Shown: in pieces, positions 26,098-35,526 of the stretch
How positions within the stretch are numbered: the first letter of the stretch is position 1
How the letters are laid out: every line of letters starts with the position of its first letter
Source: Swaminathania salitolerans
GTDB lineage: Bacteria; Pseudomonadota; Alphaproteobacteria; Acetobacterales; Acetobacteraceae
Assembly (NCBI RefSeq): GCF_025994315.1
Contig: NZ_BAQE01000020.1
Reading direction: 5' to 3' (one strand)
Length of the DNA: 64,000 bases
Program-made: the position numbers and the translations under genes
The notes under the pieces: generated by a model
Told to the model about the DNA's origin: nothing
Seen by the model: the letters and a program-made list of their open reading frames with translations, nothing else
The model's database searches: none

Positions 26098-27984
26098 TCA
26101 GAAGCCGAACATGTGATCGAGAGAGAAGCCGCCGCGCGCGTCCCGCTGGCCGTGGTAGCCGAACAGACGACAAGACAGATCGCGGATCAGCACATAGCCG
26201 CCGATACCGGCCTCGGCGACCTTCTCGGGGCCGAATATCTCATGCGGCCAGACCATGTAGGACCCGCTCGGATTGATCGAGATCCGGCGACGTTCGAGCT
26301 CGACACCATCGTGCGCATAGAGATGAAGCACCGTTTCCGAAGGCGCCGTTCCCTCGACAGAGGCCGGATGGATCAGACACGAGAAGCTCTCATGTCCCTC
26401 CTGCCCGAGCTTCAGGAACAGACGTGTCGTCAGTCCGGGCGGCGGTCCTGCATAGGATTGCGGCTCGGAACGCCACGTCATGAGCGTGTTGAAGATATGC
26501 CCTCCGAAGCTGGTTTCGGCGGCATGGTCCGTCTCCCGGCTCTCATAACGCATCATGGCGTGGAGCCAGCCATCGCCGTCTCCCCCGTCGCGAAAATCGT
26601 ACACGAGATCGGCGTGTCCCGGGCGATCGGTCAGCTCGTGCAGCGCGACCGCGACATGATGATTGCGCGGCAGATTGCCGAGGAAACGCTGCGAGACGAG
26701 CGCGCCTGCCTCGTCGAACACGTCGATCCTGAGCGGAAGGCTATGTATCTGCTCGGACATGGGATTGGGCTGCACGACGGTCGTGAAACGGGCCGGATCG
26801 AGCACGGGAAACGGAAGGACGAATCCGCGTCCCATCGAGGGAGGCAGCGCTCTCAGGGCGGGTTCGGGCTTCAGATCGCGACGCTCGACATTGAGATGCG
26901 CGATCCGCGTCAGCGCGCCCTGCGTGATCTCGTAACGGGGACGCACGACATGATTGCCCGATCGCAGCTCGAACTGCGCCGGCCAGACGATTCCCGGGGC
27001 CAGCGCGCCGACATCGAGAGGATAGGTGGCGAAAGGCGCGATCTCGAGCGGAACGGGATAGGCGGTATCCTCTCCCATCTCGTTCAGCGTGATCGCCCCG
27101 GCAGGGATCGGGGTCGCATGACTGTTCTGGACCCACAGAACCAGTCTTTCATCCTCGCGCGGGGCGGGCAACGTCGCGAAACGGGGAGACGGCCAGGCAT
27201 TGGCGTCATGCGTGACCGACAGACTCTTCTCTCCGTTCTTGCCGTAGATATCGAGCGCGTATTTGACGACGTCGTGTCCCCTCGCCCCCAGAACATGAAT
27301 GAAGAGCTGCCCGCAGAAAGAAGGCAGGCCGAAACGCTCGCGGATCTCCGCGCTATCGACCACGATTCCAGCCGGGGCATCCGGCACTTCATGCTCCCAC
27401 TCCGCCAGGATCGCGCCGTCACCATCGAACAGGCGCATCCAGTAACGCACATCGGTCGCGTCGTAATTGCACCAGTAATTTGCGGTCACGAGCCTCGTGC
27501 TGAAGCGCTCGTCATCCCGGAAAAAGGCGAAATTGGTCGCGAAATTCTGCTTGTCGAGATAGGCGCGCGTATTGGTCAGCATACGCTCGGGAAGCTTGGC
27601 GGGCTCCAGAGAGACGATACGCTGGTCGGCATGGGTTACGCGCGACAGGCGCGCGCGCATCTTTTCCTGCTCGAAGGAAAGAGCCAGCACGGCGCGGGCC
27701 TTGCCTGTCGAGAGATCGGTAAGCGCAAGTTTCTGCCCGCCGAAACCGTCCGGCAGCCCGACCTGTTCGGTATCATGGGTATAGACACCGGCCTGCGGCG
27801 CAAATTCGGGATAGAGCGCGACCAGCGTCTGCAACATGTTCTCGGGGTCGTACACGGCAAAGGCACCGCTCTCAGCCAGGGTCGCCGCCACATCTCGCAG
27901 GGCCTCGCTCGCAAGCGGATGGGCAAGGGCCTTGTAGAGAATGTTACCGCCGCCCTGAGCGTCGAAAGTGATGATATCGAGCAT
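26098..27984 (-). CDS. Conserved protein of unknown function (628 aa)
   Basis: I do not recognise a named family. The protein has no signal peptide or membrane segment and is predicted soluble. It opens MLDIITFDAQGGGNILYKAL and is rich in beta-type sequence with many aromatic and His residues; the segments around residues 150-185 (FATNFAFFRDDERFSTRL) and 400-520 look like repeated beta-sandwich units. It lies 21 bases after the ELM1-family gene and is probably in the same transcript. The pairing suggests a link to cell-surface glycan or lipid chemistry, but that is speculative. Confidence 0.7.
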   Translation of the reverse strand: MLDIITFDAQGGGNILYKALAHPLASEALRDVAATLAESGAFAVYDPENMLQTLVALYPEFAPQAGVYTHDTEQVGLPDGFGGQKLALTDLSTGKARAVLALSFEQEKMRARLSRVTHADQRIVSLEPAKLPERMLTNTRAYLDKQNFATNFAFFRDDERFSTRLVTANYWCNYDATDVRYWMRLFDGDGAILAEWEHEVPDAPAGIVVDSAEIRERFGLPSFCGQLFIHVLGARGHDVVKYALDIYGKNGEKSLSVTHDANAWPSPRFATLPAPREDERLVLWVQNSHATPIPAGAITLNEMGEDTAYPVPLEIAPFATYPLDVGALAPGIVWPAQFELRSGNHVVRPRYEITQGALTRIAHLNVERRDLKPEPALRALPPSMGRGFVLPFPVLDPARFTTVVQPNPMSEQIHSLPLRIDVFDEAGALVSQRFLGNLPRNHHVAVALHELTDRPGHADLVYDFRDGGDGDGWLHAMMRYESRETDHAAETSFGGHIFNTLMTWRSEPQSYAGPPPGLTTRLFLKLGQEGHESFSCLIHPASVEGTAPSETVLHLYAHDGVELERRRISINPSGSYMVWPHEIFGPEKVAEAGIGGYVLIRDLSCRLFGYHGQRDARGGFSLDHMFGF

Positions 27985-28005
27985 GGCCGTCCTGACCTCG
28001 TTTCC

Positions 28006-28956
28006 TTATTGCGGGTCTCGCCCTCCTGGGAGAGCAAGACGTCGTGTCATTTCTTCTGCCGCTCGACCGGTATCGTCAAGCGGCGATACAGGCCAGAGCA
28101 TCCATTCCGCTCCGAGGGGGCGTACCCTGTCTTCGGCCGCAAGCCCGTCGATAAAGGCGCCGATCCGCCTCGAACGCCCGGGAAGATCGATGATCATCAC
28201 CGGTGCCTCGGTGGCGACCGCCTCGGAAACCATCGATACGCTGTCTCTGGTCACCGCAATCGCATCGGCGCAGGCAAGGAGGCCCTGATACGGATTCTCG
28301 CCCTCTCCGCGCCAGAACCAGGCATCCTGGCCGGCCAGCATCGTTTCGAGCACCGCCATCGCCGCCGGGTCGGTGCGTCGTGACGGTGTCAGCGCGAAAT
28401 GCACCGGCGCTGTCGACGCCATGCCCAGAAGGGTCCGGGCAAGATCGCGCGCCTCTTCGACGCCGAACCTGAATCGCCCGTTCGTTCCCCCTATGAGTAC
28501 GGAAAGGAGAAATTTACCGGGCTTGCGCAGGCGCGGCGACCATTTGATCCGCGCGTCACGGAGGATATCGGGTGTGATGCCATGCAAGGCGGTGCGGCAG
28601 GACACAACCCTGCCTCCGGACATCCTGTCATGAACGCTGGCGACGATCAGGTCGAAATGCCGCGCCGACATCCGCGGATTCTGGATCTGCACCAGAGGCA
28701 GGCCCGTCTTCCGTTTCATGGCCGCCCCGATCGCCCCTCCCGTGCCCCCGACACTGACGAGCAGCGCGGTCCCGGCCGGAAGCGCGATCCCGGCCGTATG
28801 CGCGAGCGGAACGGGACAGAAGCGCGTGGGGACATGCCGCCACATGCCGGTCATACGGACCGGGTGGAAATGCCATGGCAGTCCGGCGCGCTCCACGAGG
28901 CCTCGGGCCTGGGCACGCATTCCGGCAAAATCTTCGGCTATGATCGCAACACTCAT
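28006..28956 (-). CDS. ELM1/GtrOC1-family protein (mitochondrial fission ELM1-like)
   Basis: A 316-residue member of the DUF1022/ELM1 family, which looks like a GT-B glycosyltransferase fold. Visible blocks are SVGGTGGAIGAAMKRKTGLP (about 68-87), VQIQNPRMSARHFDLIV, LSVLIGGTNGRF, ACADAIAVTRDSVSMVSEA and the C-terminal part near GAFIDGLAA. The bacterial proteins have no agreed function; a role in sugar transfer is an inference from the fold. The gene is followed by the 628-aa unknown gene and is divergent from the helicase gene. Confidence 0.85.
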   Translation of the reverse strand: MSVAIIAEDFAGMRAQARGLVERAGLPWHFHPVRMTGMWRHVPTRFCPVPLAHTAGIALPAGTALLVSVGGTGGAIGAAMKRKTGLPLVQIQNPRMSARHFDLIVASVHDRMSGGRVVSCRTALHGITPDILRDARIKWSPRLRKPGKFLLSVLIGGTNGRFRFGVEEARDLARTLLGMASTAPVHFALTPSRRTDPAAMAVLETMLAGQDAWFWRGEGENPYQGLLACADAIAVTRDSVSMVSEAVATEAPVMIIDLPGRSRRIGAFIDGLAAEDRVRPLGAEWMLWPVSPLDDTGRAAEEMTRRLALPGGRDPQ

Positions 28957-29002
28957 GAGTTGGTAATTCCTTCACCGGCGGTTTTTTGGCAAGAAGCTGC
29001 CC

Positions 29003-30127
29003 ATGACCACGCATGCCGCCCCGGATTTTCCGCTTTTCGACCCTCTCATCGCTGCCGGACTCGCGCAGAACGGCATCGCGCGCCCGAACGCCGTCCAGAC
29101 CGAGGTCTGGCCCAGCCTCGTGGCCGGGAGCGATGTCCTTCTCGTCGCCCAGACGGGATCGGGCAAGACAGCCGCTTATGTGGCGCCGGTCCTGCAGCGG
29201 CTCGTCGGGTCGCAGGGCGCGCGTGCGTCCACCGCTCCGCGCGTTCTGGTCCTCGCCCCCACGCGGGAACTGGTAAGCCAGATTGCCGGTGTTTTCCGAC
29301 AGGTGGGCCGCAGGCTCGCCTTCCGGACGCGGCTCCTTTGTGGCGGGCTTCCGCGTGACGCCCAGATTGCCGCCCTCGACGAAGGGGTGGATATCGCGGT
29401 CGCCACCCCCGGCCGCCTTCTCGATCTTCTCGCTGCAGGATCGTGCCGGCTCGACATGATCGAGGTTCTCGTGGTCGACGAGGTCGATCAGATGCTCAAT
29501 GACGAATTCCGCACGGCCATCGCGGAAATCCTTCTTCAGATCCCCCGTGAACGCCAATCGATCCTGTGTTCGGCAACGCTGCCGGAAGAGGCGCGCGCTC
29601 TGGCGAAGCGCCTGCTTCACAAGCCGGTCCTGCACGAATTCGCCCTCCAGACCGTAACCCCGCGACGGATCAAGCAGAGGGCGCTATTCGTCGAAGCAGA
29701 AGACAAGGCGCAAACCCTGACCGAAACCTGCGGCAAGACCGAAGGACGACAGATCGTCTTTCTCAGAACCAAAGCCGCCGTCGAACAGACTGGCAAGCTG
29801 CTCCGGAAAGCCGGTTTCGCCGTCGCGACCCTGCATGGCGATCTCAATCAGACCGCCAGACAGAAGGCGGTCGAAGCGCTGCGCAGCGGGAAGGCGCAGA
29901 TCCTTCTTACGACCGACGTCGCTGCACGCGGGCTCGATATCGACGATATCGATCTCGTGGTGAATTACGATCTCCCTGAAAAGGCCGAGACCTATGTGCA
30001 CCGGATCGGTCGCACGGCGAGAGCCGGAAAGCGGGGAGAGGCGCTGTCTTTCTGCACGCGCGACGACCGGCTTCTCCTTCGTGCGATCGAAAAGGAGATC
30101 GGCTACCGGATCAGCATCGTTTCGTGA
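29003..30127 (+). CDS. DEAD-box ATP-dependent RNA helicase
   Basis: A compact 374-residue RNA helicase. In order it shows a Q-motif region (PNAVQTEVWP, 28-37), Walker A AQTGSGKT (49-56), PTREL (Ia), TPGRLLDLL (Ib), DEVD in place of DEAD (motif II), SAT (motif III), and in the second domain TTDVAARGLDI and HRIGRTARAG. There is no long basic C-terminal tail, so it is smaller than RhlE or DeaD. It should remodel RNA in ribosome assembly or decay. The ATG at 29003 is divergent from the ELM1-like gene, with a short 46-base gap. Confidence 0.95.
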   Translation: MTTHAAPDFPLFDPLIAAGLAQNGIARPNAVQTEVWPSLVAGSDVLLVAQTGSGKTAAYVAPVLQRLVGSQGARASTAPRVLVLAPTRELVSQIAGVFRQVGRRLAFRTRLLCGGLPRDAQIAALDEGVDIAVATPGRLLDLLAAGSCRLDMIEVLVVDEVDQMLNDEFRTAIAEILLQIPRERQSILCSATLPEEARALAKRLLHKPVLHEFALQTVTPRRIKQRALFVEAEDKAQTLTETCGKTEGRQIVFLRTKAAVEQTGKLLRKAGFAVATLHGDLNQTARQKAVEALRSGKAQILLTTDVAARGLDIDDIDLVVNYDLPEKAETYVHRIGRTARAGKRGEALSFCTRDDRLLLRAIEKEIGYRISIVS

Positions 30128-30218
30128 TCTTCCGCCACCCCCTCCGGAAAGGGGATGCGACCGTTTCCGCTCCCCCGCCTGCTTGAGCTTTTCTCTGCGC
30201 CGGGGTTAAACTCGTCAC

Positions 30219-31394
30219 ATGACCCCTCCGCCCCTCCCCGGTATGGATGTTTGCGCGATTCTGGCGAAACTCGTGTCGTTCGACACCACGAGCTGCAACC
30301 CGAACGCCGCGCTCATGAGCTGGGTCGAGGACTATCTCACCCGGATGGACGTTCCTTTCTGGCGCAGCGTGGGGCCGGAGCCGGGCAAGTGGAACCTCCA
30401 TGCGATCCTCGGTCCGGTAGCGCCGGGTGGACTTGCCTTTTCGGGACATGTCGATTGCGTCCCGGTCGAGGGACAGGACTGGTCGGCAGATCCTTTCGTG
30501 CTCAGGGAAGAGAGCGGACGGCTCGTCGGACGAGGTGCCGCGGACATGAAGGGCTTCGTGGCCGTCATGCTCGTAGCGATCCCGCGTATCAGGGCCGAGG
30601 CGCTTCTGCGGCCGGTCCATCTGTTCCTGACCTTCGACGAGGAGATCACATGCGACGGCGCGCGCCATCTCGTCGCGGATGTGCAGCAGCGCGGTCTGAT
30701 GCCCGATTTCTGCGTGATCGGCGAGCCGACCCTCCTCGCCCCGGTCATCGCCCATAAGGGACGATATACGGTACGCGTGGATATCACGGGGCGCCCTGCC
30801 CATTCCTCGCGTCCTGCCCTCGGGACGAATGCGCTCCATGCCATGGGCAAGGCGATCGCCATCATCGCCGAAATTGCCGAATCCTTCCCGCAGGACGGCC
30901 TGCACGTGCCGGGCTTCGACCCCGATCACACGACAATGCAGGTCGGGCTGGCGCAAGGGGGGAGCATTCTCAACATCGTTCCCGAAAAAAGCAGCTTCGA
31001 GATGGAGTGGCGCGCGGTTCCCGGAGAAAGCAACGAGGAGATCTACGCGCGCATCCTCAATGCCCTCGCTCCCCTGCACGACGCACTGCGCGCCGATGGT
31101 CCCGGATGCGGCCTCGTCTTCACGCCGCTCGTCGATCTGCCTCCGCTCGCGCTCTCTCCCGATGCGCCGCTCGCCTCCCTGCTCCAGCAGGTCACCGGGC
31201 ATAACAGTGCAGGCTATGTTTCATACGGGACCGAAGCCGGGATCTACCAGCAGGCTGGCCTGCCCACCATCGTCTGCGGACCCGGAAGTATCGAGCAGGC
31301 CCACAGACCCGATGAATGGATCTCCCGCGACCAGATCGCACGCTGCGAGACGATGATCGACGCGCTCGTCAGGCGCGTGTGCCTGTCGGCATGA
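30219..31394 (+). CDS. argE: Acetylornithine deacetylase
   Basis: An M20-family zinc hydrolase of 391 residues, which removes the acetyl group from N-acetylornithine in arginine synthesis. Zinc-site motifs are FSGHVDCVPV, RGAADMKGF, FDEEITCDGA, GEPT and the late GPGSIEQAHRPDEW. Length fits the family. It is coupled to the next gene by an ATGA overlap, so both may act on related N-acyl substrates. ArgE-like M20 enzymes vary in specificity, so acetylornithine is probable rather than proven. Confidence 0.9.
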   Translation: MTPPPLPGMDVCAILAKLVSFDTTSCNPNAALMSWVEDYLTRMDVPFWRSVGPEPGKWNLHAILGPVAPGGLAFSGHVDCVPVEGQDWSADPFVLREESGRLVGRGAADMKGFVAVMLVAIPRIRAEALLRPVHLFLTFDEEITCDGARHLVADVQQRGLMPDFCVIGEPTLLAPVIAHKGRYTVRVDITGRPAHSSRPALGTNALHAMGKAIAIIAEIAESFPQDGLHVPGFDPDHTTMQVGLAQGGSILNIVPEKSSFEMEWRAVPGESNEEIYARILNALAPLHDALRADGPGCGLVFTPLVDLPPLALSPDAPLASLLQQVTGHNSAGYVSYGTEAGIYQQAGLPTIVCGPGSIEQAHRPDEWISRDQIARCETMIDALVRRVCLSA

Positions 31395-32419
31395 GTTGCG
31401 GCGCTTTCCCGCGGGACCATTTTCCGGTCCGGCGCCGGAAGCGAAGCGTCCCGACGGAACTGACTCTTCCACGTCATCTGCCCGAATTTCCTATCCGGAT
31501 CGCGCCGCCGGATCTGACCCCATGGGAGAAGGGAAATATCGGGATCGATGGCGTCATCGAACGGGACAGCGGGCGCGTCGGACCCGAGATAACGATCGTG
31601 TCGCTGATTCACGGCAATGAATTTGCCGGAGCGATCGCCCTCGATCAGATTCTGCGCGAGGACATACGCCCCCTCTGCGGCGTTGTCCGTTTCGTATTCG
31701 CGAATCTCGAATCGTTCCACCGCTTCGACGGTCAGAGCCCGACGGCATCGCGCTTTACCGGGGAAGATCTCAACAGGGTCTGGAGTACCGAAAGGCTGGC
31801 CCGTCGCCCTGCCTCGCCGGAAATGGCCCGCGCCCAGGCGCTTCTCCCCGTCATCCGCAGAAGCGACATGCTTCTCGACCTGCATTCGATGCTCTGGGAC
31901 TCGTCGCCTCTTCTCATCTCACCCCAGACAGAACGTTCCACCGCGCTCGCCGGCGCCCTGTCCGCCTGCTCCGACACGCCGTTTCTCACTCTGACCGATC
32001 TGGGGCATGTCGGGGGTGCAAGACTGATCGAGGAGGCTCATTTCCTCTCTCCCGAGCGCGGGGCGCGCAGCGTGCTGCTGGAGGCCGGGCAGCACTGGGC
32101 GCCCGAAACCGTGGAAACGAGCCGCAACGCGATACGCTATTTCATCGACAACGCGGCACGCTTTCATTTCGATGCCTGTTTTCCGCATCCGACCATGCCG
32201 CAACAGGCTGTCGTCACGGATAACGTCGTGGCCCACAGCGCCTGTTTCCGGTTCGAGACCCCCTACAGGGGCGGACAGACTATTGCCGATGCAGGGACGG
32301 TCATTGCAACGGACGGCCAGGACGAGATCTGCACGCCTTATGACGGCTGCATTCTCATCATGCCCAATCTCTGCGTACGCCGCGGCCAGCTCGCGGTAAG
32401 ACTGGCCCGCCATCTCTGA
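31391..32419 (+). CDS. Succinylglutamate desuccinylase/aspartoacylase family protein
   Basis: A 342-residue zinc carboxypeptidase-fold deacylase. The zinc motif HGNE appears in SLIHGNEFAG and a later DLHS in LLDLHSMLWD, and the RFTGEDLNRVWS block is typical. Members remove acyl groups from amino acids (aspartate, glutamate). It starts with the ATG overlapping the argE stop and shares its transcript. The substrate cannot be told from sequence; no astA/astD genes lie nearby, so a succinyl-arginine pathway is unlikely here. Confidence 0.88.
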   Translation: MSCGAFPRDHFPVRRRKRSVPTELTLPRHLPEFPIRIAPPDLTPWEKGNIGIDGVIERDSGRVGPEITIVSLIHGNEFAGAIALDQILREDIRPLCGVVRFVFANLESFHRFDGQSPTASRFTGEDLNRVWSTERLARRPASPEMARAQALLPVIRRSDMLLDLHSMLWDSSPLLISPQTERSTALAGALSACSDTPFLTLTDLGHVGGARLIEEAHFLSPERGARSVLLEAGQHWAPETVETSRNAIRYFIDNAARFHFDACFPHPTMPQQAVVTDNVVAHSACFRFETPYRGGQTIADAGTVIATDGQDEICTPYDGCILIMPNLCVRRGQLAVRLARHL

Positions 32420-32599
32420 CGTCCGCCTCCTCTACCGCCTCCTCTACCACCTCTCCGTCCGAAGGACCGGATCCCCCCCCCCGGAAGCGAAATCCGGCAA
32501 CCCCTGTCCGCAGCTTGGCGACGACAGGCTGGTATCGCTCCCGGAGAGGTCACCGGTCAGCCTCGAGGAGCGGAGTCCGAGCCGGCATCCGCCCCCTCT

Positions 32600-32631
32600 G
32601 TTTCAAGGCCGCTTCGTTTCAAGGCCGCTTC
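32600..32631. repeat. Exact 16-bp tandem duplication at the glyA 3' end
   Basis: GTTTCAAGGCCGCTTC occurs twice in direct succession, running into the glyA stop codon. The duplication therefore contributes the last codons of GlyA and the space after it. Confidence 0.85.
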
Positions 32632-33937
32632 AGGCGCCGGGATAGGCAACGTCGTAGATGGGGAAGCGACGGCAAAGGGCCTTGACCTCTTCATGCACGC
32701 GCTGCTCGACCGCATCCTGCGAGTCCGTGCCATAGGCGGAGAGAACCTCGTCGATCATACGTGCGATGGTCCGGAACTCCTCCTTGCCGAATCCGCGCGA
32801 CGTGGCGGCGGGGCTGCCGAGACGGATGCCGGACGTGACGAAAGGCTTCTCGGGATCGAACGGAATCGCGTTCTTGTTGGCCGTGATGCCTGCACGTTCC
32901 AGCGCGGCCTCGGCAATCTTGCCCGTTACCTTCTTGGGGCGGAGATCGACGAGCACCAGATGGCAATCGGTGCCGCCGGTCACGATATCGAAGCCGCGCG
33001 TGACGAGCTCCTCGGCCAGAACGCGGGCATTCTCGGCTACGGCCGTCTGATAGGCCTTGAATTTCTCGCCCTGCGCCTCGCCGAAAGCGACAGCCTTGCC
33101 AGCGATGACATGCATCAGGGGGCCGCCCTGCAGGCCCGGGAAGACCGCCGAATTGACCTTCTTCGCGATTTCCGGATCGTTCGTGAGCACGATTCCGCCA
33201 CGCGGGCCGCGAAGGGTCTTGTGGGTCGTGCTTGTCACGATATGGGCGTGGGGTACCGGGCTCGGGAAGAGACCCGCAGCAACCAGACCCGCGAAATGCG
33301 CCATATCCACCATCAGATAGGCACCGACCTCATCGGCGATGCGACGGAACCGCGCAAAATCGATATGGCGCGGATAGGCCGAGCCGCCCGCCACGATGAT
33401 CGACGGTTTATGCGTGCGGGCCAGCTGCTCCATCTCCTCGTAGTCGAGGAAGCCGTCTTCGGCACGCACCCCGTACTGGACCGCGTTGAACCACTTGCCG
33501 GAGTAGTTGGGTGCAGCGCCATGCGTGAGATGACCGCCCGCAGCAAGGCTCATGCCCAGCACCGTATCGCCGGGCTTGCCGAGCGCCATGAAGGCGGCCT
33601 GATTGGCATTGGCACCGGAATGAGGCTGCACATTGGCATAAGCTGCGCCGAACACGTCCTTGATGCGCTCGATGGCGAGCGTCTCGACGCGATCCACGTC
33701 CACGCAACCGCCGTAATACCGCTTGCCGGGCAGGCCTTCGGCATATTTGTTCGTCAGGACCGAGCCCTGCGCTTCCAGAACCGCGAAGGAGGTGATGTTC
33801 TCGGAGGCGATCAGCTCGATCCCGTCCTGCTGGCGGACCAGTTCCGCGTTCAGAATGGCTGCGACCTCGGGGTCGGCATCCTGCAGGCCTTGATGGAAGA
33901 AATCATGCTGGGCGGTCATATTCTCGCGGGTCGTCAT
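32630..33937 (-). CDS. glyA: Serine hydroxymethyltransferase
   Basis: A 435-residue PLP enzyme that converts serine and tetrahydrofolate to glycine and methylene-THF. The PLP lysine lies in STTHKTLRGPRGG, and the conserved ELIASENITS, NKYAEGLPGKRYYGG, PHSGANANQAAF and VDMAHFAGLVAAG blocks are all present. I start at the ATG at 33937, preceded by GGGAGAGA; the frame is open another 28 codons upstream but without support. It is divergent from the amino acid permease gene. It supplies one-carbon units for the purine genes a few kilobases on. Confidence 0.97.
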   Translation of the reverse strand: MTTRENMTAQHDFFHQGLQDADPEVAAILNAELVRQQDGIELIASENITSFAVLEAQGSVLTNKYAEGLPGKRYYGGCVDVDRVETLAIERIKDVFGAAYANVQPHSGANANQAAFMALGKPGDTVLGMSLAAGGHLTHGAAPNYSGKWFNAVQYGVRAEDGFLDYEEMEQLARTHKPSIIVAGGSAYPRHIDFARFRRIADEVGAYLMVDMAHFAGLVAAGLFPSPVPHAHIVTSTTHKTLRGPRGGIVLTNDPEIAKKVNSAVFPGLQGGPLMHVIAGKAVAFGEAQGEKFKAYQTAVAENARVLAEELVTRGFDIVTGGTDCHLVLVDLRPKKVTGKIAEAALERAGITANKNAIPFDPEKPFVTSGIRLGSPAATSRGFGKEEFRTIARMIDEVLSAYGTDSQDAVEQRVHEEVKALCRRFPIYDVAYPGA

Positions 33938-34062
33938 TCTTTTCTCTCCCAGAGGGGGCGCGCGGTTGTCGAAAATCGCGTATCCCGAAGGGCAATATCT
34001 CAGATTGCCCTTCGTCGCCAACCCGTTCCGCGCGCGACGGACGACTTGATAAGGATCGCCGC

Positions 34063-35526
34063 ATGGCCCATCCCACTGCCGCCCTGTGGCGGCGGAAACC
34101 GATCGAACCCACCACCGGGCACGACGCGCGCCACGGGCTGCAACGGGTCATCGGCCCTTTTTCCCTGATCGCACTGGGCGTCGGGACGACAGTCGGGGCC
34201 GGACTCTTCAGCCTGACCGGGATTGCGGCCGCCCATAATGCCGGACCTGCCGTGGTGATCGCCTTCATCATCGCAGCAATCGCCTGCGGCTTCGCGGGGT
34301 TCTGCTATGCCGAGCTCGCCAGCATGATCCCCACGGCTGGCTCCGCCTATTCCTACGCCTATGCCACGCTCGGTGAACTGGTCGCGTGGATCATCGGCTG
34401 GGATCTCGTGCTGGAATATACGGTCGGCGCCGCAGCCGTCGCATCGAGCTGGTCGAGTTACCTCGCCTCCATGCTCGCGCAATGGGATATCCATCCCGAT
34501 CCCCGCTGGATGGCCTCCCCTCTGACCGAGGTCGTGCTTGCCGATGGGACGACTGCCCATGGCTGGATCAACCTCCCGGCTATGGGAGCGATCGTCTTCA
34601 TCGTCATGCTGCTTCTGCGCGGCATTTCGGAATCGACACGGATCAATGCGGTCGTGGTCGTGCTCAAGCTCGCCGTCGTGCTCGCTTTCGTGGTGTTTTG
34701 CGCGCCATTCATCAAATCGGTGCACTATCACCCGTTCCTCCCCCCCAATACGGGCGAGTTCGGCCATTTCGGGATATCGGGCATCATGCGCGCCGCGGGC
34801 ATGATCTTTTTCGCCTATCTCGGTTTCGACATCATCGCGACCACGGCGCAGGAAGCGCGCCGCCCCGAGCGCACCATGCCCATCGGGATTCTCGGCAGTC
34901 TTGCCATCTGCACCGTGATCTACATCGTCTTTGCCCTGGTGCTCACGGGGGTCGTCGATTACCGGCAGATGGAAAATGACGGCAGCCCCGTGGCGACGGC
35001 AGTCGATGTGACCCACATGTCCTGGCTGCAAAGCGCGATCAAGTTCAGTATCCTGTTCGGCTATATCTCGGTCCTGATGGGGCTGATGATCGGTCAGGTG
35101 CGTGTCTTCTATGCGATGTCGCATGACGGCCTTCTGCCGCAGATCTTCGGGAGACTGAGCCCGCGCACCCGCGCGCCTGCGACGTCCCATCTGGTCTTTC
35201 TCGTCATCACCTGTCTCCTCACAGGTCTCGTTCCCATTTCCGCCCTGGGCAACATGACCTCCATCGGCACGCTTCTCGCTTTCGTCATAGTCTGTATCGG
35301 AGTGCTTCTCCTGCGTCTTCGCGAGCCTGAGCGCGTCCGTGCGTTCCGGGCGCCGGGGGGGCTTCTCATGCCCATATGCGGCATTCTGAGTTGCGGCGCC
35401 GTGATGCTCTCTCTCGACGGTCTGACATGGCTTCGCCTTCTTCTGTGGCTCGCCTTCGGACTAATCATCTATATGGTCTACGGACGCCGGAACAGCGTCC
35501 TGAACAGCAAGGAGACCCGCGCATGA
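34063..35526 (+). CDS. Amino acid permease (APC superfamily, CAT type)
   Basis: A 487-residue permease with about 12 membrane segments. The N-terminal GVGTTVGAGLFSLTGIAA and later FFAYLGFDIIATTAQEARRP match the cationic/branched amino acid transporter group with the YfnA-like pattern. The C-terminal tail ends LNSKETRA. The stop overlaps the hemB ATG as ATGA, so hemB is probably translated from this transcript as well. Substrate is not determined; positively charged or branched amino acids are the usual choices. Confidence 0.9.
   Translation: MAHPTAALWRRKPIEPTTGHDARHGLQRVIGPFSLIALGVGTTVGAGLFSLTGIAAAHNAGPAVVIAFIIAAIACGFAGFCYAELASMIPTAGSAYSYAYATLGELVAWIIGWDLVLEYTVGAAAVASSWSSYLASMLAQWDIHPDPRWMASPLTEVVLADGTTAHGWINLPAMGAIVFIVMLLLRGISESTRINAVVVVLKLAVVLAFVVFCAPFIKSVHYHPFLPPNTGEFGHFGISGIMRAAGMIFFAYLGFDIIATTAQEARRPERTMPIGILGSLAICTVIYIVFALVLTGVVDYRQMENDGSPVATAVDVTHMSWLQSAIKFSILFGYISVLMGLMIGQVRVFYAMSHDGLLPQIFGRLSPRTRAPATSHLVFLVITCLLTGLVPISALGNMTSIGTLLAFVIVCIGVLLLRLREPERVRAFRAPGGLLMPICGILSCGAVMLSLDGLTWLRLLLWLAFGLIIYMVYGRRNSVLNSKETRA

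Noticed and set aside
32473..32482. Run of ten C bases
   Set aside because: It lies in a non-coding space between convergent genes and shows no sign of controlling a reading frame.
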